DNA of 64,000 nucleotides from Bacillus sp. FJAT-47783 (GTDB taxonomy: Bacteria; Bacillota; Bacilli; Bacillales; Aeribacillaceae): positions 1 to 64,000 of the forward strand of contig NZ_JAKZKS010000011.1 of NCBI RefSeq assembly GCF_022808615.1. Direction: 5' to 3'. A program made the translations under genes and the position numbers. Positions 8,862 through 16,275 of this stretch are shown one piece after another. The number at the start of each line of letters is the position of its first letter. The first letter of the stretch is position 1. The notes below the pieces were generated by a model. It was not told the DNA's origin and ran no database searches. It was given only the letters and a program-made list of their open reading frames with translations.

Positions 8862-9770
8862 CTATTTATCCTCTAATAGTTCGTCCATTTTTTGAACAAG
8901 GAGATGAATTTCCGGTTTGCTTATTTGGGCATCAACACCAACTTTTTGACCTTTATGGCGTAAATCTTCCGTTATTAAAGAGGAGAAAATGATAATTGGG
9001 AGTGCTTCCCATTCTGGTGTTTCTTTTATTCTTTTCGTTAAGTGCAACCCATCCATTTGTGGCATTTCAATGTCAGTAATGAGTAAATCTACCGTTTCGT
9101 AAAGATCTTTTCCTTCTTCTTTCAATAATTCTAAATACGTAACAACATCTTTTCCGTTCTCATAAAAGTCAATATTCGTGTAGCCAGCTTCTGTTAATGT
9201 TTCCTCTATTAATTGACGAAGGAGCGGCGAATCTTCCGCAACGATAATTTTCTTACTAGATCTGTCACATTGTGTATGTTTGCGTATTTTATCCTTCCCA
9301 ATAGCGGATTCAGGATGAATGTCAAGGACAATGCGTTCAAAATCAAGGAGTAAGATCATATCACCATTTAATTTCACAACACCGGTAATTTGTGTCTCCA
9401 TCCCTTGATACATGTCTTGCGGTTTTTCAATTTGCGTCCATGATACACGATGAATTTGTGTAACCGAATGCACACGGAACACAACCTTCATTTTATTAAA
9501 TTCCGTTACAATCAGTTTATCTTTTTCCTGAATTTCATTTGGATGTAAATCAAGTGCTCGAGCTACGTTCACAACCGGCAAAACTTCACCACGAAGCTCA
9601 ATAATACCTTCCACATAACGATGGGCATGTGGAACGGGGGTGACCGGGAGGGGTTGAATAATTTCTTTCACTTTCATAACATTGATTCCAAATTTATTTT
9701 CACCGACGGTAAACTCCACAATCTCAAGCTCGTTCGTACCTGTCTCAAGCAAGATATCTCTTTGTTCCAT
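8862..9770 (-). CDS. cheV: chemotaxis adaptor CheV
   Basis: Couples chemoreceptors to CheA and takes part in adaptation. The first half (about residues 15-155) is a CheW domain with FGINVMKVKEII and ELRGEVLPVVNVARAL. The second half (about 175-300) is a response-regulator receiver with the phospho-Asp in LLITDIEMPQMDG, a Ser in FSSLI and the conserved Lys in ISKPE. AAGGAAG precedes the ATG. A sigma-D promoter lies 35 bp upstream, placing it in the motility regulon with motAB of this window. Confidence 0.96.
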   Translation of the reverse strand: MEQRDILLETGTNELEIVEFTVGENKFGINVMKVKEIIQPLPVTPVPHAHRYVEGIIELRGEVLPVVNVARALDLHPNEIQEKDKLIVTEFNKMKVVFRVHSVTQIHRVSWTQIEKPQDMYQGMETQITGVVKLNGDMILLLDFERIVLDIHPESAIGKDKIRKHTQCDRSSKKIIVAEDSPLLRQLIEETLTEAGYTNIDFYENGKDVVTYLELLKEEGKDLYETVDLLITDIEMPQMDGLHLTKRIKETPEWEALPIIIFSSLITEDLRHKGQKVGVDAQISKPEIHLLVQKMDELLEDK

Positions 9771-9804
9771 TATCTTCTTCCTTCCGTAACCATTCTCAAC
9801 TTAT

Positions 9805-9830
9805 ATATCGGCAATTTCATAAGTCCTTTA
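9805..9830 (-). promoter_or_regulatory. sigma-D promoter for cheV
   Basis: On the minus strand TAAA is followed after 14 bp by GCCGATAT, a perfect sigma-D -10. The consensus is TAAA-N15-GCCGATAT. Confidence 0.82.
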
Positions 9831-10025
9831 ATAGTTTGGGCAGACTTTCCGATGGAATCATTGTCATATGTTAAACATTTCCTCTTTGTTACTATCAATG
9901 AAAATGCTATGGTAAGGAGAAAATAACTACGAATCTTAAGCAACATGGAACGAGGGGCATAGAAAAACATGAAAACATCCGTTCTATTTTTGCATTTTTT
10001 TAATGAAATAAGACGTCAGACTTGT

Positions 10026-10059
10026 TATAATGCTATATGTGAATCAGTGTTTGCTGATT
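10026..10059 (+). promoter_or_regulatory. -10 element and leader hairpin before the permease
   Basis: TATAAT at 10026-10031 has only a weak -35. A small hairpin (AATCAG/CTGATT, 10042-10059) lies in the predicted leader. I looked for a purine riboswitch in 9831-10102 and saw no conserved core. Otherwise that gap appears empty. Confidence 0.4.
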
Positions 10060-10102
10060 TAACGGGTTGGGTCGAGGGTTACATTATAAGGAAGGACGAA
10101 AA

Positions 10103-11380
10103 GTGAATAAGTTATTTAAACTAACTGAGCGCGGGACAAATGTACGAAAAGAGCTGCTGGCCGGTTTAGTCGCATTCTTTACCGTTGTGTACATCGTTGT
10201 TGTAAACGCATCTATTTTATCAGACGCTGGCATCCCTATTGAGGCAGGCATTTTGGCAACAGTGTTTAGTTCTGTTGTTGGTTGTTTGTTGGTCGGATTT
10301 ATGTCTAACACACCGATCATTATTGTACCTGGGATGGGGGTTAATGCTTTATTTACGTTTACCATTTGCCAATCTATGGGCCTCACTTGGCAAGAAGGTT
10401 TAGCCGTTGTTTTCATATCAGGTATTCTTTTTATGATTATTGCCTTTACAAAGCTTGCTGCCATTATTTCAAATGCGATACCGGACTCGTTAAAACATGC
10501 GATCACAGTTGGAATCGGTATATTCCTTACGTTTATCGGTTTACAAAAAGGTGGGCTTGTCGTAGCAAATGAAGAAACATTTGTTGCATTAGGGGATTTA
10601 ACGGATCCTCATGTCATCTCAACGATGGTAACACTACTCGTTACAGTTGTCTTATTTGCTCGCGGTGTACCAGGAAACTTTCTTTTTAGTATGTTATTTG
10701 GAGCTACCATTGCAACTGCTTTCGGTTTAATCGATTGGACGAATGTTAGCGGAACGTTATCATTTGATGAATACGCCAATGTGTTTGCTGCCTTTACATT
10801 TGATCGCATAGGAGATATTGTCTTTTGGACGGCTACTTTTTCGTTAACGATGGTCATTGTATTTGAGAACATTGGGCTTATAAACGGTCATGTAGAAATG
10901 ATCCATCAACAAGAAAGTTACCGCCCGGCACTACAAGCAAATGCAATTTCCGCTGCTACTTGTGGGCTATTTGGAACGAGCCCAACCGTTGCGACTGCCG
11001 AAACCGCGGCTGGAATTGCGGCTGGAGGAAGAACAGGATTAACATCTGTTACGACAGGAGTATTATTTTTTGTTTCCTTATTCTTCTTACCATTTATTAA
11101 ATTGATTCCAAATAGTGCGATTGCACCGATTTTAATTTTAATTGGTGCTTTAATGGTGCAAAGCATTCAGCATATTAATTTGAAAGATTTTACGGAAAGT
11201 TTTCCAGCCTTCTTAATTATTGTACTTATTCCACTCACATATAGTATTGTTGATGGAATGGCCTTCGGGTTTATTGCGTATCCAATCATTAAACTATTTA
11301 TGAAACGCAGAAATGAAATTGCGATTCCATTGTATGTGATTGCCTTTTTATTTCTTGTCAATTTCATTTTCCATACGTAA
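10103..11380 (+). CDS. NCS2/AzgA-type purine permease
   Basis: Inner-membrane transporter of the AzgA branch of the NCS2 family, whose members import adenine, guanine or hypoxanthine (PbuG/PbuO-like). It has about 425 residues and some 12-14 membrane spans. It opens with NKLFKLTERGTNVRKELLAGL, typical of the group, and carries PGMGVNALFTFTIC and GTSPTVATAETAAGI, the substrate-site half-helix motifs. The start is taken as GTG at 10103, 7 bp after AAGGAAGG; a 12-codon upstream ATG extension has no site. The exact purine is not predictable from sequence alone. Confidence 0.88.
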   Translation: MNKLFKLTERGTNVRKELLAGLVAFFTVVYIVVVNASILSDAGIPIEAGILATVFSSVVGCLLVGFMSNTPIIIVPGMGVNALFTFTICQSMGLTWQEGLAVVFISGILFMIIAFTKLAAIISNAIPDSLKHAITVGIGIFLTFIGLQKGGLVVANEETFVALGDLTDPHVISTMVTLLVTVVLFARGVPGNFLFSMLFGATIATAFGLIDWTNVSGTLSFDEYANVFAAFTFDRIGDIVFWTATFSLTMVIVFENIGLINGHVEMIHQQESYRPALQANAISAATCGLFGTSPTVATAETAAGIAAGGRTGLTSVTTGVLFFVSLFFLPFIKLIPNSAIAPILILIGALMVQSIQHINLKDFTESFPAFLIIVLIPLTYSIVDGMAFGFIAYPIIKLFMKRRNEIAIPLYVIAFLFLVNFIFHT

Positions 11381-11384
11381 GTTT

Positions 11385-11415
11385 ACCTCCCACATCTTGT
11401 GGGAGGTTTTGTTTT
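11385..11415 (+). terminator. terminator after purine permease
   Basis: Perfect 10-bp stem ACCTCCCACA/TGTGGGAGGT with a 3-base loop, then TTTGTTTT. Confidence 0.9.
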
Positions 11416-11500
11416 ATCCTTTTATTACCAGTAGCGTAAGTCGTATATTCCCCCTCTATCCATCAAACGATAATGATAAATACGGTTGGGGGTGCTTGAA

Positions 11501-11875
11501 TTGAAAACTTGGCTCGTTCCTATCGCTTTTAGCCTGCTCATCGGATGTCAAAATCAAGCAGATGTAAATACACTAGAAGAAACAAAAGGACTTGAACATA
11601 CAAATGCAGATAAAGACCAATCGCCAGATGAACTCTTATTGGAGTCGAGAAGAGAAGTAACATTTACGGATGACGAACTTCAGATTCGTGAAGCAGAAAA
11701 TTTATTATCTTCCTACCTTAGAGTCAATGAAGAAGATACCGTCGTCCAATACGACCATAAGGAAAAGGGGAAATACATTTTACGCGTATACTCCTTAAAC
11801 GAAAATCAAGACGTTCCCCATGAATGGTACAGCATCGATATTCATACGAAACAAATTGAGAAATTGATACGTTAA
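11501..11875 (+). CDS. small lipoprotein of unknown function
   Basis: I do not recognise the family. The start is read as TTG at 11501, 6 bp after GGGGGTG. The first 16 residues form a lipoprotein signal ending LLIGC, so the mature 109-residue protein would be anchored by Cys16 outside the membrane. The mature part is acidic, with a helical middle (DELQIREAENLLSSYL) and a C-terminal stretch KYILRVYSL...HEWYSIDIHTKQIEKL that resembles a small beta-rich PepSY-like domain (weak resemblance). It is a single gene with its own terminator. Confidence 0.72.
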   Translation: MKTWLVPIAFSLLIGCQNQADVNTLEETKGLEHTNADKDQSPDELLLESRREVTFTDDELQIREAENLLSSYLRVNEEDTVVQYDHKEKGKYILRVYSLNENQDVPHEWYSIDIHTKQIEKLIR

Positions 11876-11883
11876 TCCTTTTG

Positions 11884-11910
11884 CTAGGTAACTTTTACCT
11901 AGTTTTTTTG
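11884..11910 (+). terminator. terminator after lipoprotein gene
   Basis: CTAGGTA/TACCTAG stem with a 5-base loop followed by TTTTTTT. Confidence 0.85.
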
Positions 11911-12024
11911 TTTAGAAACAATATTTACAAGCGAACAAAGTTCAGGCCACTTGTATTGTGACTATTTATTGAAGGTTAAATTTTCCCCCTAGATTTTTTT
12001 ATGTAACGTGATAAAATTCTAAAG

Positions 12025-12261
12025 GTGTTAAAAATAATCTTTAATAGAAGGGTGTCAAAAGAAGTGGGTACCTTAATGTTTTTCCATCAAGATCAAGAAG
12101 TAACGGCCATTGAAAATGTTGACCGTGAAGTATATGACAACTTAAAACAAACCAAGGAAAACCATTCGGTCGTTATCACGATGAATGAAAAACCTTTTTT
12201 ATTACACAACGTTCTTCATGTACAATATGTTGAAGACATCAATTGGGATTTCGGCTATTAA
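12025..12261 (+). CDS. small protein of unknown function
   Basis: An unrecognised soluble protein of up to 78 residues, acidic in the second half and ending VEDINWDFGY. The start is not settled: the frame opens with a GTG at 12025, but GAAGGGTG at about 12047 better serves a GTG at 12064, giving MGTLMFFHQDQEV... and 65 residues. A clean terminator directly downstream supports a real transcription unit. Confidence 0.6.
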   Translation: MLKIIFNRRVSKEVGTLMFFHQDQEVTAIENVDREVYDNLKQTKENHSVVITMNEKPFLLHNVLHVQYVEDINWDFGY

Positions 12262-12267
12262 TCGTTG

Positions 12268-12298
12268 AAAAAGCACTAGCTTAAGCTGGTGCTTTTTT
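12268..12298 (+). terminator. terminator
   Basis: AAAAGCACTAGCTT pairs with AAGCTGGTGCTTTT (one wobble) and is followed by a T-run. Confidence 0.88.
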
Positions 12299-12441
12299 TA
12301 TACTATGATCAACCCCTTCTTTTGTCCTCATACGAACAATTCTCCATGAATACGTTTCATCGTTTTACATCGGCCATACACCTAACGAAATATTTATCAT
12401 ACAGTGTTAGTGAACTGGATTTTGATGAAAGGAGATTGCAC

Positions 12442-12849
12442 ATGTATCCATACAATCGACAGTTTCAAATTTTTCCTTTTCCGTTTGGTCAAGGCGGGCT
12501 CCCATTCCCTCCCTTTGGTGGAGGGCAGACACCTCCGTTTGGCCCACCTAGTAGTGGAGACGGTCTAGGCCAAGGTCAACAAGGTGGTCCACCACCTGGA
12601 CCTCCACCAGCGTTTACTCCGCAGGAAGCGCAAGGTCCTTCACTTTATGCGGTAGACCCTGGCGGAATTCGCGGATGTTTATATCGTTACACGTATATTC
12701 GTCTAAATAATGGACGAAGCTTTTGGTTTTATCCAACCTTTGTAGGCAGAACATCTGTAGCTGGTTGGCGCTGGAGAAGAAGACAAAATCGTTGGGTATA
12801 TTACGGAATTGACTTACAGCGAATTCGATCCTATTCTTGTTATTATTAA
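12442..12849 (+). CDS. Pro/Gly-rich protein with aromatic C-terminal domain
   Basis: A 135-residue protein of a type found in Bacillaceae without known function. Residues 1-65 are low complexity, rich in Pro, Gly, Phe and Gln. Residues 70-135 are compact and rich in Arg, Tyr and Trp (GGIRGCLYRYTYI, NNGRSFWFYPTFVG, WRWRRRQNRWVYYG), with Cys near both ends. There is no signal peptide. AAAGGAG stands 8 bp before the ATG; a longer upstream frame is not supported. The composition suggests a surface or spore-coat protein, which is inference. Confidence 0.78.
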   Translation: MYPYNRQFQIFPFPFGQGGLPFPPFGGGQTPPFGPPSSGDGLGQGQQGGPPPGPPPAFTPQEAQGPSLYAVDPGGIRGCLYRYTYIRLNNGRSFWFYPTFVGRTSVAGWRWRRRQNRWVYYGIDLQRIRSYSCYY

Positions 12850-12883
12850 GAAAATGTAGAAGCCTAAATTTTAGCATTCAATG

Positions 12884-12912
12884 AAAGGACTGCACGTAGC
12901 GGTCCTTTTAAA
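12884..12912. terminator. bidirectional terminator
   Basis: AAAGGACTGC/GCGGTCCTTT stem (one wobble) with a 5-base loop between two convergent genes. Confidence 0.82.
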
Positions 12913-12925
12913 ATGATCACGTAGC

Positions 12926-13480
12926 TTAATCTCCTATCTCCCCCGTATTCCGGCATTCATCTAACGGTTGGGTAATTGCAGCAAAAGCCATTTGTACAGC
13001 TGTTTTGGCCGTGTTAGCGTACTGAAGCTCAACTGTTTTCCGTTCATCTAAAAAGCAACCTTCAAAAGCGACCTCTTTCACCTTTGTCGCCCAGCCTCCA
13101 GACGTTTCGATGACGATGACAGGCTTTTTATTCGTATAGGCGGCTGATAATTCCCCTAAAGTTCCATTTCCACCGCGAATCATAATGAGCGCATCGGCTG
13201 AGTGAACTAAGACTAAACCTCGATAATCGACATGCAAACCAGTTGTAATGGGAATATCGATATAATCATTGGCGACGTTCGTCTCGTCTCCAGCTAAAAT
13301 TCCAATGACTAGTCCTCCCGCTTCCTTCGCTCCTTTTGAAGCTGCTTCCATCACACCACTTCCCCCACCAGATAACAGGACGGCCCCTTGTTTCCCGATT
13401 TCTGCTCCAACCTCTTCAGCCAATGAACACACTTCAGCTGGAATGTGACCAGACTGTCCAATAACAGCTATTCTTTTCAT
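12926..13480 (-). CDS. LOG/TIGR00725-family nucleotide-binding-like protein
   Basis: Rossmann-like protein of the LOG-related TIGR00725 family, often mislabelled lysine decarboxylase. It has 184 residues. Motifs seen are SGGGSGVMEAASKGA at residues 37-51 and GGNGTLGELSAAY at about 103-115, the latter replacing the PGGxGTxxE motif of true LOG phosphoribohydrolases with a conserved Glu. Cytokinin-type activity therefore cannot be assumed. GGGGGAAGAGAG precedes the ATG. It appears monocistronic. Confidence 0.82.
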   Translation of the reverse strand: MKRIAVIGQSGHIPAEVCSLAEEVGAEIGKQGAVLLSGGGSGVMEAASKGAKEAGGLVIGILAGDETNVANDYIDIPITTGLHVDYRGLVLVHSADALIMIRGGNGTLGELSAAYTNKKPVIVIETSGGWATKVKEVAFEGCFLDERKTVELQYANTAKTAVQMAFAAITQPLDECRNTGEIGD

Positions 13481-13563
13481 CTCTCTTCCCCCGTTTTTTT
13501 ATATTTATTATACAAGTTTACGATGAACTTACTGTAAATTTTCTTATTTTTTTCGATTACATG

Positions 13564-13595
13564 AAAAAAACACCTACTTACGACAGTAGGTGTTT
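13564..13595 (-). terminator. terminator overlapping the end of the 63-aa gene
   Basis: An 11-bp stem AAACACCTACT/AGTAGGTGTTT. Read on the minus strand it ends in a T-run. Its right arm covers two bases of the stop codon of the gene ending at 13594. Confidence 0.85.
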
Positions 13596-13785
13596 ACATA
13601 GCCTCCATTCTGTTTTGTAACGACGCCATCCGTTTACTCCTTCTTTCGGCTTGTTCAATTAATCGCTCAATCTCTTGCTTGTAAAATCTCATATGTTGAA
13701 CCGACAACGCTTGTAACATTTCATCCTTTAATCGACTTACGATACGTTTTTCTTCATCTGTTAAAACTGTCTCATCATACACCAT
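13594..13785 (-). CDS. small helical protein of unknown function
   Basis: An unrecognised 63-residue charged protein predicted to be almost all helix (DEEKRIVSRLKDEMLQAL, YKQEIERLIEQAERRSKRM). GAGGTGAG lies 6 bp before the ATG at 13783-13785; a GTG nine bases earlier is too close to the site. The terminator overlapping its stop codon supports it as a gene. It lies downstream of corA on the same strand. Confidence 0.7.
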   Translation of the reverse strand: MVYDETVLTDEEKRIVSRLKDEMLQALSVQHMRFYKQEIERLIEQAERRSKRMASLQNRMEAM

Positions 13786-13856
13786 GCTTCTCACCTCACA
13801 TGAGTAATCTTTACTATAACTTTCGGAGGTGATATTTTCGCTATGTCGGTCTTTTC

Positions 13857-14822
13857 TTATAATTTTGGTCCTTTATTAAATCGAAACCAACCCATTCGAT
13901 AGAAAAAAAAGACCATTCCGACCACAATAAAGGCCATTATGCCTAAAACAATAAAATATCCATTTTCCATTTGTAGCTCGGGCATATTTCGAAAATTCAT
14001 TCCGTAAATCCCGACAATGAACGTTAATGGCATAAAAATGGAGGACATAACCGTTAGCGTTATCATAATTGTATTCATTCGATTGGATGTAAACGAAAGG
14101 TAACTGTCACGAATATCTGCCGTTAATTCTCGATTCGCTTCAATCATCTCAACGAGCTTTATCAAATGATCATAAATGTCGTGGAAGTAAAGCTCCTCAT
14201 TCATTTGATTCACTCTTTCGGATGTTATCATTCGGTATAGTAAATCTCTCATCGGAATAATCGTCCTTCTTAATTTGTTCAAATCCGAGCGAATTTCGAA
14301 TAACTGCTTCATTAAGTCATCAATCGATTGATCTTTCGTATTCTCTTCAATCTCATTAAGTAAATCTTCTAATCGATAAACGGGTGGAAAATAATCATCG
14401 ACAATTTTATCTGTAATTTTATGCATAATTTGAATGGGGCCTTGTCTGAGACGTTCATCTTTTTTGACAAGATGCCAAATATTATTGATGTCGCGTATTC
14501 CTTTTTTATGAAAGGTCACAATATATTTCGTACTTACAAACATGTCTACTTCTTCTGCTTGTAACGATTTTTGATGGATCGCATGTAAAACAGTAAACAT
14601 ATATGTATCATAAAAGTCTAACTTCGGTCTTTGTACAAACTCTAAACAGTCTTCAATGGACAGTGGATGAAATTGAAAAAAGCGACCGAGTACTTTCGTT
14701 TCTTCGACAGTTGGGTTTTGAAAATCTACCCAATACCATAAAACGTTGTTCCTCTTCAAATCTGTTAAATTGTCATCATATTGTATCGAACCATTATCAA
14801 GTATGGCTAACGTTCGAATCAT
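13857..14822 (-). CDS. corA: CorA-family divalent cation channel
   Basis: Pentameric Mg2+ (or Co2+/Ni2+) channel of the CorA family; 321 residues. A long cytoplasmic N-terminal domain (to about 260) is followed by two membrane helices. The pore signature YGMNF closes helix 1, with an acidic periplasmic loop (PELQMENGY) after it. The end RFNKGPKL is basic, as is usual. The ATG is preceded by AAAGGG at a long spacing. The metal preference is not readable from sequence. Confidence 0.93.
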   Translation of the reverse strand: MIRTLAILDNGSIQYDDNLTDLKRNNVLWYWVDFQNPTVEETKVLGRFFQFHPLSIEDCLEFVQRPKLDFYDTYMFTVLHAIHQKSLQAEEVDMFVSTKYIVTFHKKGIRDINNIWHLVKKDERLRQGPIQIMHKITDKIVDDYFPPVYRLEDLLNEIEENTKDQSIDDLMKQLFEIRSDLNKLRRTIIPMRDLLYRMITSERVNQMNEELYFHDIYDHLIKLVEMIEANRELTADIRDSYLSFTSNRMNTIMITLTVMSSIFMPLTFIVGIYGMNFRNMPELQMENGYFIVLGIMAFIVVGMVFFFYRMGWFRFNKGPKL

Positions 14823-14955
14823 CCGGCTCGACCCTTTCTTTCTAAATTGCTGTCTTCCTTTAATATGGCTATTTCATAAGAAAATATCGGCATTGACGGG
14901 AAAAGAATGATAAAATAGGAGCAATGAAAAATTTATGATGGAAGGTGATAGCGAA

Positions 14956-16104
14956 ATGGAACATCTCATTAACCAACGTGTAAAAGATTTGTCAATTTCA
15001 GGAATCCGTAAATTTTTTAATCTTATTCAGCAATATGACAATGTCATTTCATTAACAATTGGTCAGCCGGATTTCCCAACACCTTCTCATGTAAAGGAAG
15101 CAGCGAAAAAAGCCATTGATGATAATTTCACATCCTACACGCACAATGCAGGCTTCTTTGAATTACGTGAGGCAGCTTGTCAATTTGTCGAGAAGAAATA
15201 TTCATTGACGTATGACGCAAAAGAAGAGGTGATCGTAACAAATGGAGCTAGTCAAGCAATTGATATTGTACTAAGAACAATCATAGAACCAGGCGATGAC
15301 GTTCTTCTCCCCGGCCCAGTTTACCCTGGCTACGAGCCAATCATTCGATTATGTGGAGCCACTCCCGTACATATTGACACGACTCAAAACGAATTTAAAT
15401 TGACGGCAGATCTAATTGAAAAACATATAACTGAACAAACAAAATGTATTGTCTTACCGTATCCGTCTAACCCTACTGGCGTATCGCTAACAGAAACAGA
15501 GTTAAAAGACATTGCAGAGCTTGTGAGAGGAAAAGACATCTTCATCCTTTCAGATGAAATTTATAGTGAGCTTTTGTTTTCGCAAAAACATGTTTCCATT
15601 GCCTCCTTTTTACGAGAGCAAACGATTGTCATTAATGGGCTATCGAAGTCCCACAGTATGACGGGATGGAGAATTGGCTTTTTATTTGCTCCAAAAGAAA
15701 TCACAAAACACATTTTAAAAGTACATCAATATAATGTATCTTGTGCATCTTCTATTTCACAAAAAGCCGCATATGAAGCGTTAACGGTCGGAATGAATGA
15801 TTCCATCATGATGAAAGCTGAATATGAACAAAGGTTGGAATATGCTTATATGCGCCTTTGTCAATTAGGGTTTGACGTCGTGAAACCCGATGGGTCCTTT
15901 TACTTATTCCCATCCATTCCAACCTCGAGACAGCAATCGTCTTTCGACTTTGCTCTTGAGCTTGTTCAAGGGGCAGGGGTAGCAGTTGTTCCGGGAAGTG
16001 CTTTTTCTCCATACGGGGAAGGGTTTATTCGTATATCGTATGCATACTCGATGGAGCAATTAGAAGAAGCTTTTCGTCGAATGGAACGTTATTTAACAAC
16101 GTAG
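14956..16104 (+). CDS. patA: aminotransferase PatA
   Basis: Class I/II PLP aminotransferase. B. subtilis PatA is the N-acetyl-L,L-diaminopimelate aminotransferase of lysine and peptidoglycan precursor synthesis. The 382 residues hold TIGQPDFPTP near 40, the cofactor-ring region NGASQAID, PSNPTG near 165, SDEIYSEL near 200, and the Schiff-base Lys in LSKSHSMTGWRIGF near 227. The ATG at 14956 has GGAAGGTGAT upstream, so 7 codons of a longer frame are dropped. The kinA-patA-cheV neighbourhood equals that of B. subtilis. Confidence 0.92.
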   Translation: MEHLINQRVKDLSISGIRKFFNLIQQYDNVISLTIGQPDFPTPSHVKEAAKKAIDDNFTSYTHNAGFFELREAACQFVEKKYSLTYDAKEEVIVTNGASQAIDIVLRTIIEPGDDVLLPGPVYPGYEPIIRLCGATPVHIDTTQNEFKLTADLIEKHITEQTKCIVLPYPSNPTGVSLTETELKDIAELVRGKDIFILSDEIYSELLFSQKHVSIASFLREQTIVINGLSKSHSMTGWRIGFLFAPKEITKHILKVHQYNVSCASSISQKAAYEALTVGMNDSIMMKAEYEQRLEYAYMRLCQLGFDVVKPDGSFYLFPSIPTSRQQSSFDFALELVQGAGVAVVPGSAFSPYGEGFIRISYAYSMEQLEEAFRRMERYLTT

Positions 16105-16133
16105 ACGTTTTAATGAAGTTGATCGAACCTTTT

Positions 16134-16216
16134 CCCCCACCCATCTTATTTGCATTTTTTCAAAATCATAAGAGGTGGGGGACTTCTGCTCGTAAAGAGT
16201 GGGATTAAGCGGATGT
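16134..16216. repeat. 3' module of a modular structured repeat (copy 2)
   Basis: CCCCCACC (16134-16141) pairs with GGTGGGGG (16174-16181), extended inward by TCTTAT/ATAAGA. After it stands CGTAAAGAGTGGGAT, shared with the full copy at 48326-48412. It follows patA and may also end its transcript, though there is no T-run. Confidence 0.65.
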
Positions 16217-16275
16217 GTATAATAGGTATGAGTGCATGGTGAAAATCAACTGAACGGCTTTCTATAGTATACGCT

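Noticed and set aside
9831-10102. purine riboswitch before the permease
   Set aside because: The conserved junction and loop sequences of the purine aptamer are not present in the leader.
10084-10506. 140-residue ORF opposite the purine permease
   Set aside because: It is the antisense frame of a well-supported transporter, has no ribosome site and no family motifs. Similar shadows inside ppk, ptsI, clpE, gerA and others were left out.
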